Positions 17,169 to 25,211 of a stretch of DNA of 64,000 nt are shown one piece after another. The notes below the pieces were generated by a model. That model saw only the letters and a program-made list of their open reading frames with translations. It ran no database searches and had not been told where the DNA came from. The DNA is from Micromonospora terminaliae (GTDB lineage: Bacteria; Actinomycetota; Actinomycetes; Mycobacteriales; Micromonosporaceae). The DNA lies in the NCBI RefSeq assembly GCF_009671205.1, contig NZ_CP045309.1:4030001-4094000 (forward strand). The letters run 5' to 3'. Numbering within the stretch: position 1 is the first letter of the stretch; every line of letters begins with the position of its first letter. The translations under genes and the position numbers were made by a program.

Positions 17169-17218
17169 CGCTCCGCAGCGTCAATGCAGCCGCATCCAGG
17201 TCGACGGCGGACCACCGA
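17169..17218 (-). pseudogene. Relic of a second tyrosine integrase
   Basis: On the minus strand this 50-bp segment reads RWSAVDLDAAALTLRSA, matching RWSAVDLDAAVLTLRSA in the intact integrase (DNA at about 22870-22919, roughly 84% identical). A stop codon follows at once, and neither flank continues the homology. It is therefore a decayed remnant of an integrase, implying an earlier or composite insertion at this locus. Confidence 0.75.
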
Positions 17219-17228
17219 GTCTGATGGG

Positions 17229-18272
17229 CTAGTGGCTGTAGCGCCGAGCACCCGACTTAGGGAGCCGATACCGGTAGCGCGTCGGCTTCAAGGATGCCTG
17301 AGCTGGCACCCACGACTCCCACACTCGGACCCGACCACCGGACGTCTCAACGGCGCCGTCCGGCAACCGCCGCCAGTCGATGTGGTCTACGACAATGAGA
17401 TGGGTGTCAGTCGCAGAGGCATGCTCAACCTCATTGAACGTGAGCTCCACGGCGTCAGCATCGCCGGACGACCCCTTGACCTCGATGTGAAGCTCACGCT
17501 GCTCAGTCACAGCGAGCACGTCGTAGGACTTCGTGCTGCCCACATCTTTCACGTCGTAGCCGCGGCTGCTGTAGTGCCGCAGTGCCCAGTCGACGGCGTG
17601 GCGTTCGATTGCCAATCGAACCACCTCGTCACGTAGGTATCCCGCACCCCGTCGCTTCCGAGCCGCGACCGCGAGCTCGGATGATGCTGGGCGTTGCCTC
17701 GGGATTCGACCCTGGTCTACCTGAGGCACCTGCTTCAGCTCCGGAACCGCTGAGATGACGGCCGCAGGCAACTTCACCAAGTAGCCCTGCGCCGCTCGCA
17801 CGGGACGCTTGTCAGAGAAGGCGAACGGAAAGTAGAGGCTTCCCGGGTGGCGTATCTCTAGCTGCTCCTTGATCCTCCGAAGCTTGCCTTCGGCCTTTCG
17901 GAAGGCATCCTGAGTAACAGGGCGCGCCAGGGCCGTGTAGCCAGTGAGGGCGTAGCGCCATGAGGGCTCGGGCCCCGCAAGCGGGCGGGTTCGACCGTAG
18001 GTGCCCTGAGACGCCCAAAGGATCTCGTCTTCCTCCGGCCCCTCGGCAGCCGTCGAGTAACCGACGATCCCCGGGGCGCCGAGAAGTGACTTATGCCAGT
18101 GAAGGACTACGTCTCCCGGCTGCACTGCGGTGACCAGAGCGTAAGACCAGTACTCGCGCCCGGCGTCGTCAACTTGTGGGGCATGAAGGTCGGCACCGAG
18201 ATCGGTGCGGTCGGTGATTTCCATCCAGTAGCGCTCGGCCGGATCACTGTGCCACCACTCATTGATCGCCAC
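17229..18272 (-). CDS. EVE-like plus DUF3883 (PD-(D/E)XK) putative restriction nuclease
   Basis: 347 aa. The N-terminal part (about residues 1-170) has an EVE/PUA-like pattern, with QPGDVVLHWHKSLLG and IVGYSTAAEG, a fold known to read modified bases. The C-terminal DUF3883 domain contains RGYDVKDVGSTKSYDVLAV then ELHIEVKGSSG, so Asp251, Glu264 and Lys266 form a plausible PD-(D/E)XK site. In combination this is the layout of candidate modification-dependent (type IV-like) restriction enzymes. Catalysis and base specificity are inferred. Start at ATG 18272. Confidence 0.75.
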   Translation of the reverse strand: MAINEWWHSDPAERYWMEITDRTDLGADLHAPQVDDAGREYWSYALVTAVQPGDVVLHWHKSLLGAPGIVGYSTAAEGPEEDEILWASQGTYGRTRPLAGPEPSWRYALTGYTALARPVTQDAFRKAEGKLRRIKEQLEIRHPGSLYFPFAFSDKRPVRAAQGYLVKLPAAVISAVPELKQVPQVDQGRIPRQRPASSELAVAARKRRGAGYLRDEVVRLAIERHAVDWALRHYSSRGYDVKDVGSTKSYDVLAVTEQRELHIEVKGSSGDADAVELTFNEVEHASATDTHLIVVDHIDWRRLPDGAVETSGGRVRVWESWVPAQASLKPTRYRYRLPKSGARRYSH

Positions 18273-18379
18273 GGGACATGTCTACCGGACCGGCCGCGCA
18301 GACGTCGTCCCCGACCGCGACTGTCCCCGTCATCGCCTAGCAGTGACAGTGGGCGTGCGCTCGGTTTACGGTCGCATAC

Positions 18380-18631
18380 ATGACCGAAGAGACGCTCATC
18401 GCACTGCTCAACTACGACTGGTTGGTCCGCAACCGCGGACTCGACGCCGTAGCGCTGGATTGGGACTCAAACACCCTGGTCCACGGCGACGGCGGGACAA
18501 CGATGGAGACCCTGTGCGACCCCGGCTTCACCCCTGCAACTAGCGGCGACTGGGCGCAGCGGTCGGCAGATGCCGCCCAAGAGTCGACACCCTGGGCGGC
18601 GCCAGGGGGACCGAGCGGTTACAGCGCTTAG
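18380..18631 (+). CDS. Small hypothetical protein
   Basis: 83 aa (MTEETLIALLNYDWLVRNRG...). A promoter-like GTGACA (18343-18348) and TACGGT (18367-18372) are 18 bp apart and end seven bases before the ATG, suggesting a leaderless gene. The C-terminal third is low complexity and may be out of frame with an ancestral sequence. No family is recognised. Confidence 0.45.
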   Translation: MTEETLIALLNYDWLVRNRGLDAVALDWDSNTLVHGDGGTTMETLCDPGFTPATSGDWAQRSADAAQESTPWAAPGGPSGYSA

Positions 18632-18758
18632 GCGAAGGGGCAGGCGCGGCATTTCAACAAGCGCGTGCGACCGCGAGTGCCGTCTAGCCAAAATCTCGGT
18701 GTGCCGGCGCTTGCGGTGGCATAGGCCAATTCGGCTCAGGGGCTCCTAGTGGGCGGAT

Positions 18759-19031
18759 CTACGCGAGCCGGTAGCGGTGGTCGGCGCTCGTTGTAGGAGG
18801 GGCTGAACCATCTCCGTCCAGGGCATGAAGGCCGGATGCCTTGGCGTCCTCGGCGTATCCGACGTCGTGAAGCCACGCTGCGGCTACGAGGGTCCCGCCG
18901 TCCTGAGGCTCGCACAGTCCCGCAGCAGCCTTGGCCTTAGCCGCTACGGACTGAACGCGGGCCCACCGCCGAGGCAGCGCGACAGCGAGGGCATCACGAG
19001 CCAGGCGCTCCGCATCGGTCACTAGGTCCAC
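18759..19031 (-). pseudogene. Truncated HD-domain hydrolase
   Basis: The 90-aa frame begins like a full HD-domain phosphohydrolase (MDLVTDAERLARDALAVALP) and contains VAAAWLHDVGYAEDA, with the catalytic HD pair. It then loses similarity after GLHALDGD and stops. Complete relatives are about twice as long. Residues for metal binding in the second half are missing, so it is probably non-functional debris. Confidence 0.65.
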
Positions 19032-19099
19032 GTGGTCAGGGTACCGACCGCGAGATCGCGGGTCGCTCTACTGCAGGCGCACAACCTATCCTGGCCAAG

Positions 19100-20053
19100 G
19101 TGAGCACACTCTCCTCCGCGCAGCTACTCAAGTCGTCCCAAGAGTGGGGGCGCCGGGCGTTCGTTTCCTACTTGACGAACGACCGCTCAGCTCTGCTCAT
19201 TGACGCCGCAGTGTCACTCGAACATCTTTCCAAGGCATACCTCTATGGCCAACACCCAGCGCTACTGATTGACCTCGGCAAGAAGGACTTCGATTCCCTT
19301 CTACACCTATGCAGTCTATCCAAGCATGCGCGACGACCACGCATGGCCACAATCAGCGGAACGGAAGCCTTTAATAGGGTCCAAATACTGCTACCTAACA
19401 TGAAAACCTCGGCAGCATCGATCAAGACCCTAATCGAAGTGCGGGATGGAACGATACATGCCGGCCAACTTCCGCCGGGCGATATCACCTCAACTTTTGC
19501 TTCCTTCGTCAGAGCGAGCGCCGAGATATGCGAGGCGCTAGGCATAGATCTTGAAGATCATTGGGCTGAGCACAAAGCACTTGCCGACTCATTGGCTTCG
19601 GATTCGATCACCAAAATCGAACAGAGAGTCTCGGAGCTGATAGCCGCGGCTAAGCTCCGCTTCAAGGCCCTGACCGATAGCATTCCCCAGGGCGAACAGG
19701 CAGGAATCTTCGAAGCGATGAGGGCAGCAATTGAAGGCGCTCTGCTTGGCGACGAGGTGGAAGAGTCACCCTGCCCTAGCTGTTCGCAGGCCGCATATTG
19801 CTCCGGCAAGTACGAGGTTGACTATGACGTCGATGTTGACGTTGATGACGGGATCGCTGTCGCCTACCCGGCAAACACCCTGTTGTTCTACCCCGCCATG
19901 TTGACGTGCGGCGTGTGCAAGCTTTTCTTGAAGGACAGGGATGAACTGAAGGCGGCCGGCGTCAACCAGACGTGGGAGATTGACGACCCGGAACTGCTCG
20001 GCGAATACATGGACAGAGACCAAGGCCTGATGCCTTCACCGACCGAGGTGTAA
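19100..20053 (+). CDS. HEPN-like protein with C-terminal zinc ribbon
   Basis: 317 aa, lower in GC than the chromosome. Residues 1-150 are helical, and EVRDGTIHAG carries an R-x4-H motif (Arg115, His120), the catalytic signature of HEPN RNases. A linker follows, then CPSC (225-228) and CGVC (270-273), which can form a zinc ribbon around an acidic insert DYDVDVDVDD. HEPN proteins are common toxins and anti-phage RNases. The family is inferred from the motif rather than overall recognition. Start is GTG 19100 with TATCCT at 19087-19092. Confidence 0.65.
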   Translation: MSTLSSAQLLKSSQEWGRRAFVSYLTNDRSALLIDAAVSLEHLSKAYLYGQHPALLIDLGKKDFDSLLHLCSLSKHARRPRMATISGTEAFNRVQILLPNMKTSAASIKTLIEVRDGTIHAGQLPPGDITSTFASFVRASAEICEALGIDLEDHWAEHKALADSLASDSITKIEQRVSELIAAAKLRFKALTDSIPQGEQAGIFEAMRAAIEGALLGDEVEESPCPSCSQAAYCSGKYEVDYDVDVDVDDGIAVAYPANTLLFYPAMLTCGVCKLFLKDRDELKAAGVNQTWEIDDPELLGEYMDRDQGLMPSPTEV

Positions 20054-20112
20054 TCAGCGAATGCATCGAATCGAACGGCGTCTTGGGCGGGGCCAGGACT
20101 GAATGTACAAGC

Positions 20113-20148
20113 GTGAACAGCAGGTCATTGCAATGACCTGCTGTTCAC
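20113..20148. terminator. 36-bp perfect palindrome, bidirectional terminator candidate
   Basis: The sequence from GTGAACAGCAGGTCATTG to its exact complement is perfectly self-complementary. It lies in the 163-bp gap between the convergent HEPN-like gene and the OLD-like ATPase gene, where it could terminate both. There is no long T tract. Confidence 0.65.
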
Positions 20149-20216
20149 CTTGCGCCAAATGCTGCTCGCCTGGCCAGTTCAGCGCCCGAGCCCTGATGCT
20201 CGAGTGTCAGTGAGCT

Positions 20217-22178
20217 CTAGGAAAGTGTGGAATTCAGGAGACTGAAGAGCCTCTCGAATCGGGCAACCGTGTCGCTCTTGACCTCAGCGAAGAACTCCTC
20301 CCGCCGTTGAGTCAACATATGTGCCGGCAGAGCATGATCGAACTTGCCTCGCGCAATCTCGATGCGGCGAAGGATTGGCTCCTTGGTCTGGGGCAAGTCA
20401 TCGGTCTTGATTCGAGCATCAAAAGCCCAGTTGTAAAGCCTAAGATAGTCTTCAGCTTCGAACAAATCTTCGATGTCCGCGTTGGCCGGAAGATCTTGGC
20501 TTGCCTGAGCGCACGTCACAATTGCGCTTTCTGCGACACCATTGCTGCGGGCCGCCGCTTTCACACGCTCCACCTTGCTGCTCGTCCTAGCCCCATCGAT
20601 GAGCGCAGACACCTTCAGCCGGCGCCCCAGGAGGGCAACGAACGCTGGCATATTGTCGGCTCCCCCAACTGGAATCATGGCAAGGCGTGGATCGAGGCCA
20701 GCCTTGCCCTGAAGTTCGAGGTGCTCAGTAAACCGCTGGAGATAGACGAAGTCACTGCTACCTTCAAGCGCGAGATGATGCCCCGCGCCCAAGAATAGGT
20801 GCTGGCTGATGGAGTAACCGAGTGCCGACTCTACCGGCAGCACAGTTTCCCGATCAGCCGACAAGTCGATCCGGCCGATCTTCACACCCTGGTTGGGATC
20901 CCTGCGGGTCGCACGGTCATGTACCGCTCTGAGCTTCTCGTAGCGACCCGGGTCAACCATGAATTGAGAATGGGTGGTATACAGCGTCTGCTTCGACGCC
21001 CCCAGTTCCTCGAAGACGAACCGCACAAAGTCCTTCTGAGCATCGCCATGCAGGCTCGTGCCCGGCTCGTCGAGCAGGACGATGATGGGCTCCTCTGACG
21101 ATTGGTACTCGCTGAAAGCAGCAAAAAAGGAGAAGAACCATTGGAAGCCTGTCGACCTGGTCGAGAAATTCGTCTCAACGCCGCCGTGCCGACCGTCACG
21201 AATTTCAATTTTCAAAAATCTGTGCGTGGTTTGACCGCCGTTCGGATGGTTCCTAACGGCAACGTTGTCAGTGTCGAACACCACTTCCAGGTCGGGATTC
21301 TGTTTCCAGTATTCAAACACACGACTGCTTAATTCGGCACTCGCGGCCTGAAGCTCCGCCTTTCGACTGTCATAGTCCGCATCCATGAAGTCCGCCGGCT
21401 CCTCGCCGGCATGCGCCAACAGCGCTACAACAGTCCTCTCGGCCTCTGTGAGCTCCTCCTTATCCTCAACCTTCGCAGCGAGTTCCGTGAGATTTGCCTC
21501 ACCCGGCAAGATATTGTATGACGAAAAATAGAAGAACTTGGGCAGCCGGGCAGCCAGAGCATTGGCAGCCTCTTGACCAATCACCGTGATGCCCCGCAGA
21601 TAGTCCAGAGACCCGATCGCCGTGGCGAACGCAGTGAGAGCTTTGGCTCGCAACGGCGATTCTTCTTTAACTTCCTTAGAAAGTTCTTTCGCGCGAGACT
21701 TGATCTTAGAAATCGAAGTGCCTTCGAGGAGTTCGGGAAGATCCTCCTCTGCGACCGAACTCTCGTTGGCTGCCGCGCGTACCAACTTGTCGAGATCGCA
21801 CCTCAACCAAATCACGAGCCCGTTTGCATAGGTGCGGGCAGCGAAGCAAACGGTACCCTCAGGCGGAGCCGCTGGGAGAAGGTCGGAAATCTCGGTGAGA
21901 TCTGCCTCTTCTAGCTCAAACTCTGCGACGATCGGACGAAGCTCACTCAAGTCTTCCTGGCGTCGATCACGCGCTAGCCGCCAGCGCGGATACTCCGTGG
22001 TAACGTCGAACTGGCGCCCGACTCCGTTGGCAGGGTTCAGGCGATGCATCGCCTTCAAGACCGTCGTTTTCCCGGCCTCATTCTTGCCCACGAGCCCGGT
22101 CACGTCGTCTTCGATCTCGATGCGTTGGGCATCAACGATGTTCTTGAACTTCTGCACGGTTACTGCCCGCAGTCTCAA
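20217..22178 (-). CDS. OLD-like ATP-dependent nuclease (AAA ATPase plus TOPRIM)
   Basis: About 653 aa. The N-terminal ABC-type ATPase has Walker A GKNEAGKTT near residue 31, a signature-like STRSTGFQWFF, Walker B IIVLLDEPGTSLHG and the H-loop TTHSQF. The C-terminal TOPRIM-like half has LALEGSSDFVYL (Glu about 472), SALIDGAR and NADIEDLFE. This is the OLD-family architecture used in several phage-defence systems (for example GajA-type nucleases), but no GajB-like helicase partner is adjacent. I prefer a TTG start at 22178 preceded by AGGGGG, giving LRLRAVTVQKFKNI; the open frame extends to a GTG at 22208. Confidence 0.82.
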   Translation of the reverse strand: MRLRAVTVQKFKNIVDAQRIEIEDDVTGLVGKNEAGKTTVLKAMHRLNPANGVGRQFDVTTEYPRWRLARDRRQEDLSELRPIVAEFELEEADLTEISDLLPAAPPEGTVCFAARTYANGLVIWLRCDLDKLVRAAANESSVAEEDLPELLEGTSISKIKSRAKELSKEVKEESPLRAKALTAFATAIGSLDYLRGITVIGQEAANALAARLPKFFYFSSYNILPGEANLTELAAKVEDKEELTEAERTVVALLAHAGEEPADFMDADYDSRKAELQAASAELSSRVFEYWKQNPDLEVVFDTDNVAVRNHPNGGQTTHRFLKIEIRDGRHGGVETNFSTRSTGFQWFFSFFAAFSEYQSSEEPIIVLLDEPGTSLHGDAQKDFVRFVFEELGASKQTLYTTHSQFMVDPGRYEKLRAVHDRATRRDPNQGVKIGRIDLSADRETVLPVESALGYSISQHLFLGAGHHLALEGSSDFVYLQRFTEHLELQGKAGLDPRLAMIPVGGADNMPAFVALLGRRLKVSALIDGARTSSKVERVKAAARSNGVAESAIVTCAQASQDLPANADIEDLFEAEDYLRLYNWAFDARIKTDDLPQTKEPILRRIEIARGKFDHALPAHMLTQRREEFFAEVKSDTVARFERLFSLLNSTLS

Positions 22179-22411
22179 CCTACGCCCCCTCAAGCACATC
22201 CGGATCACGACCGCCTATAGCCCGGCTAAATCCTGAACCTTTGCCCGCTCCTACTGATCTATACGCTGGTCGGGCTGACTGTACGCCGGCAGGAGTCCCA
22301 GCACGACCCCGCGACATCGCTGCTCGCTAACAGAATCCAGCCGATTCGCGCCCTTCCCCGGGCACCATAGCGTTGTGGACCGACAGTCCCTGTCCATCAG
22401 GCTTTCCGACG

Positions 22412-23671
22412 TCAGCGCGGTCGGCTTGGCATGCGGGCCGCAAGGGTAGTTGCAGCCCGTTGGTCCGACTCGGACAGCCAGGCGGCGTACACCCGCAGGG
22501 TGGTTGCGCCTCCCCCGCCGTGGCCGAGTCGGCCAGCAACGGTCCGAACGTCGACACCTGCTGCGATTAGCTCCGTGGCCGAGTGGTGCCGAAGGGCGTG
22601 AAGGTTCGTTGCGATGCCGAGTCGCGCCGCCATCCGGCTAAATCGCTGGGTGGCCGTGTCCGGCGTCAACGGCGTATCGCCGTCAGGATCCGGCGAGAAT
22701 ACGTAGCCGTCACCCCGCAGCGACAACGCGAGGGCCGACGCGCGATCCTCGGAGCGCGCAAGCTGGTCGCGCAGGACCTCTACCGTCTCCGCGTCCAGGG
22801 CCACGCGCCGCTGCTGGTGCGTCTTGGTGTCCTTTTCCCGCAGTTTCCCCGCGTCGTCCACGTAGAGAGCGCTCCGCAACGTCAGCACGGCGGCGTCTAG
22901 GTCGACGGCGGACCACCGCAGAGCGCAAAGCTCACTCCGTCGCGCCCCCGTCGTCATGGCCAGCCACACGAACGCACCCCAGTCAGGCTCCTTCCACGCC
23001 TGAGTGACCAGTAGGGCCGCTTCCGGCGCCGTTGGCGGGTGCGGGTTGGGCTGAGGCATCCCGGGCTTCTCCGCCTGATCGGCCGGGTTGACGGCGATCC
23101 AGCGCCACCGAACGGCGCGGTTCAGCGCGCCGGACAGGATCCAGTGGATCTGCCGGATCGATGCTGGGGCGAGCGGCTTGCACTCGTGCGGCCGGCACTT
23201 GTCGGTGCAGTCATGCGGCCCCGCCTTCCGGTGCTCGATGGCCTTTCGGGCGCCTCCACAGTGATCCCGGCACTTCCGCAGCACGGCGTAGAAGGATTCC
23301 AGCGTCTCAGCGTCCAGCCGGCCCACCGGCAGCTTGCCGAGCAACGGCCGTACGTGCTTGTTCAGCTTCTTGACGTACCCCTGCCGGGTCGACGTCTCCA
23401 CGTCGAGCACTTCAAGCCACCGGTCAAGCAGCTGGTCGACGGTGGCACGGGTGCGCGGGTTGCGCCGGTCGTCCACCTGGGCGAGGAACCGCGTACGCGC
23501 CTTCTCGGCTTCCTTGCGGGCGGTCGGGCCGGCCGGGATGGTCTCGGTCAGGTAGTGGCGCTTCTTCGTGATGGGGTCGATGCCCGCGTAGACCTTCACC
23601 CTGAGTGAGCCGCTCGGCAGTTCCTCGATCTCGCCTCGTTGGCGCTTCGCGCGCCCGTTCGCCGTCGCCAT
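22412..23671 (-). CDS. int: Tyrosine recombinase (phage-type integrase)
   Basis: 419 aa. N-terminal arm- and core-binding domains (to about residue 215) carry a Cys/His insertion (CRDHCGG, DCTDKCRPHEC). The catalytic domain has the first Arg in TTGARRSELCALRW, a Lys in KTHQQRRV, HALRHHSATELIAAG (H-x-x-R) and GHGGGGATTLRVYAAW with the nucleophilic Tyr. It sits 68 bp from the tRNA that bears the attachment site, so it drives integration of the island. Confidence 0.92.
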   Translation of the reverse strand: MATANGRAKRQRGEIEELPSGSLRVKVYAGIDPITKKRHYLTETIPAGPTARKEAEKARTRFLAQVDDRRNPRTRATVDQLLDRWLEVLDVETSTRQGYVKKLNKHVRPLLGKLPVGRLDAETLESFYAVLRKCRDHCGGARKAIEHRKAGPHDCTDKCRPHECKPLAPASIRQIHWILSGALNRAVRWRWIAVNPADQAEKPGMPQPNPHPPTAPEAALLVTQAWKEPDWGAFVWLAMTTGARRSELCALRWSAVDLDAAVLTLRSALYVDDAGKLREKDTKTHQQRRVALDAETVEVLRDQLARSEDRASALALSLRGDGYVFSPDPDGDTPLTPDTATQRFSRMAARLGIATNLHALRHHSATELIAAGVDVRTVAGRLGHGGGGATTLRVYAAWLSESDQRAATTLAARMPSRPR

Positions 23672-23739
23672 GGGGCCGACCGTAGCGCGCTCGCGCCACG
23701 AGTAGCACCACGGGAAGATCCGGGATCTAGCATTTGCGC

Positions 23740-23785
23740 TGGTGGGGCGGGCGGGGTTCGAACCCGCGACCGAGGGATTATGAGT
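23740..23785 (-). repeat. Right attachment site within the tRNA
   Basis: This 46-bp copy is the 3' half of the intact tRNA (anticodon loop through CCA), supplied by the island so that the tRNA gene is restored after insertion. It is identical to 15488-15533. Confidence 0.9.
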
Positions 23786-23816
23786 CCCCTGCTCTAACCC
23801 GCTGAGCTACCGCCCC
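23740..23816 (-). tRNA. tRNA with CAU anticodon (probably elongator tRNA-Met)
   Basis: 77 nt including an encoded CCA. Acceptor arms GGGGCGG and CCGCCCC pair, the D arm is GCTC-GAGC, the anticodon stem encloses CTCATAA and the T arm is GCGGG-TTCGAAC-CCCGC. CAU is the anticodon. The alternative that it is the lysidine-modified tRNA-Ile2 cannot be excluded by eye. It is the integration site of the island. Confidence 0.9.
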
Positions 23817-23969
23817 GCTACCGCGCCGGATCGTAACCCGCTCAACGGATCACCGGCCATCACCCGACGGGCCAGCATCAAGATCCGACCGGCACGATGG
23901 GCAACGCGAGGATAACAGCGCGCAGCGGACCCAACGGCCGCGCAGGCAGAGGCCGGATGGGTGCGGCGC

Positions 23970-25211
23970 TCAGCCGTCGCCCCGCAGCTCCGCGAGCACC
24001 GCACCAGCCGCCCGCCACCCGCTGGCGAGAGCCCCCTGGATGGACGGGCTGTCCCGGTGGTCGCCCGCCACGAAGAGCCCGTCGCCGAGCGTGACCGGCT
24101 TGCGCAGCCGGCCCTGTGGCGGCGGCGCGGCGGGAAGCGCGTCCGGGACCGACACGGTGGCGAGGTGTGTCCAGTCGGCGGTGGGGCGCCCGTAGAGGCG
24201 GTCCAGCTCGCGGCGGATCAGCGGCTCGGGCGGGGCCTGCGGGCCGACCACCGAGGTGGCCACGAGGTGCTTCCCGGCCGGCGCGTAGGTGGGTGCCGCG
24301 TTGCTGAGCACCACCGTGTTGGCGACCAGTTCCCGCCGATCCCCGTCGAGCAGCAGGATCGGCTCGGCCAGCGGCGGGGTGTCGGTGCTGTGGTAGTAGG
24401 TCGTGTAGCTGTGCATGCGTACCCGCTGGAGCCGGGGCAGCAGCGTGGCCGCCGCGGGCGGGTCGGCGGCGACCACGACGGCGCGGCAGGCGATCTCGCC
24501 GGCCGGGGTGCGGACCCGGCCGGGCGCGATCTCGGTGACCGGGGTGTCCAGGTCGATCAGTTCGGCGGGCAGCGGGGCGGCGACGGCCGCGGGCAGCGCG
24601 GCCATCCCGCGGGCGGGCAGCCCGATCCGGCCGCGGGCGAACGCGCGCAGGATGACGGCCAGCACGTGGCTGGAGGTGGCCAGCTCGCGGTCGAGCAGCA
24701 CCCCGGAGAGGAACGGCCGGAGCACTTCCTCGACGAACGCCGGGGAGAGCCCGGCGCGGCGCAGCGCCTCCTCGGCGGTGGTCTCGGGCGCGTTGAGCAG
24801 CCGGCCCACCGGCAGGGTGGCGCAGCCGCCGGCGAGCGCGGCGAAGCGCAGCCGGTCGACCAGCGAGCCGACGCCGGCGGCCAGCGTGCCGGGCGCACCG
24901 GCGGGGTCGCGCAGCGGGTTGACCAGGCGTTCCAGCCGGCCGCCGCGGCGGACCAGCACCCCGGCCGTGAACCAGCCGAGGTCGAGGGCGCGGAGGTCGA
25001 CCAGGCCGCCGAGCCTCGGGTACGCCGTGTTGAGCACCTGGAAGCCCCGGTCCAGCAGGTAGCCGTCGACCTCGTCGGTGGCGACCCGGCCACCGAGCCG
25101 GTCGGCGGCCTCGATCAGCCGCCAGGGCACGCCGGCCCGGTGCAGCCGGCGGGCGGCGGCGAGGCCGGCCAGGCCGCCACCGACGACGACCACGTCGGTG
25201 TCAGCGGGCAT
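23970..25211 (-). CDS. FAD-dependent amine-oxidase/phytoene-desaturase-like oxidoreductase
   Basis: 413 aa. N-terminal dinucleotide motif VVVVGGGLAGLAAARRL, followed by the GG motif DRLGGRVATDEV, puts it in the amine oxidase/phytoene dehydrogenase superfamily. The C-terminal FAD motif GLFVAGDHRDSPSIQGALASG is also present. It overlaps the MMPL transporter gene by 11 bp and is downstream of it, so they form an operon. The substrate is unknown. Confidence 0.85.
   Translation of the reverse strand: MPADTDVVVVGGGLAGLAAARRLHRAGVPWRLIEAADRLGGRVATDEVDGYLLDRGFQVLNTAYPRLGGLVDLRALDLGWFTAGVLVRRGGRLERLVNPLRDPAGAPGTLAAGVGSLVDRLRFAALAGGCATLPVGRLLNAPETTAEEALRRAGLSPAFVEEVLRPFLSGVLLDRELATSSHVLAVILRAFARGRIGLPARGMAALPAAVAAPLPAELIDLDTPVTEIAPGRVRTPAGEIACRAVVVAADPPAAATLLPRLQRVRMHSYTTYYHSTDTPPLAEPILLLDGDRRELVANTVVLSNAAPTYAPAGKHLVATSVVGPQAPPEPLIRRELDRLYGRPTADWTHLATVSVPDALPAAPPPQGRLRKPVTLGDGLFVAGDHRDSPSIQGALASGWRAAGAVLAELRGDG

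Larger units (their letters stand above)
15488..23785. mobile_element. tRNA-integrated genomic island (8.3 kb)
   Basis: The borders are two identical 46-bp copies of the 3' half of a tRNA gene: 15488-15533 (isolated) and 23740-23785 (inside the intact tRNA). A tyrosine integrase is the gene nearest the intact tRNA. The interior, most clearly 19.1-22.2 kb, is visibly lower in GC than the flanks. Cargo comprises one unrecognised conserved gene, DUF488, an EVE-like/DUF3883 protein, a HEPN-like protein and an OLD-like ATPase. No relaxase, replication initiator or transfer gene is visible, so it is a small integrative island rather than a complete conjugative element. Confidence 0.88.

Noticed and set aside
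19100..22178. Gabija or PARIS system
   Set aside because: The ATPase/TOPRIM protein resembles those nucleases, but the partner helicase (GajB) or AriA/AriB arrangement is absent.
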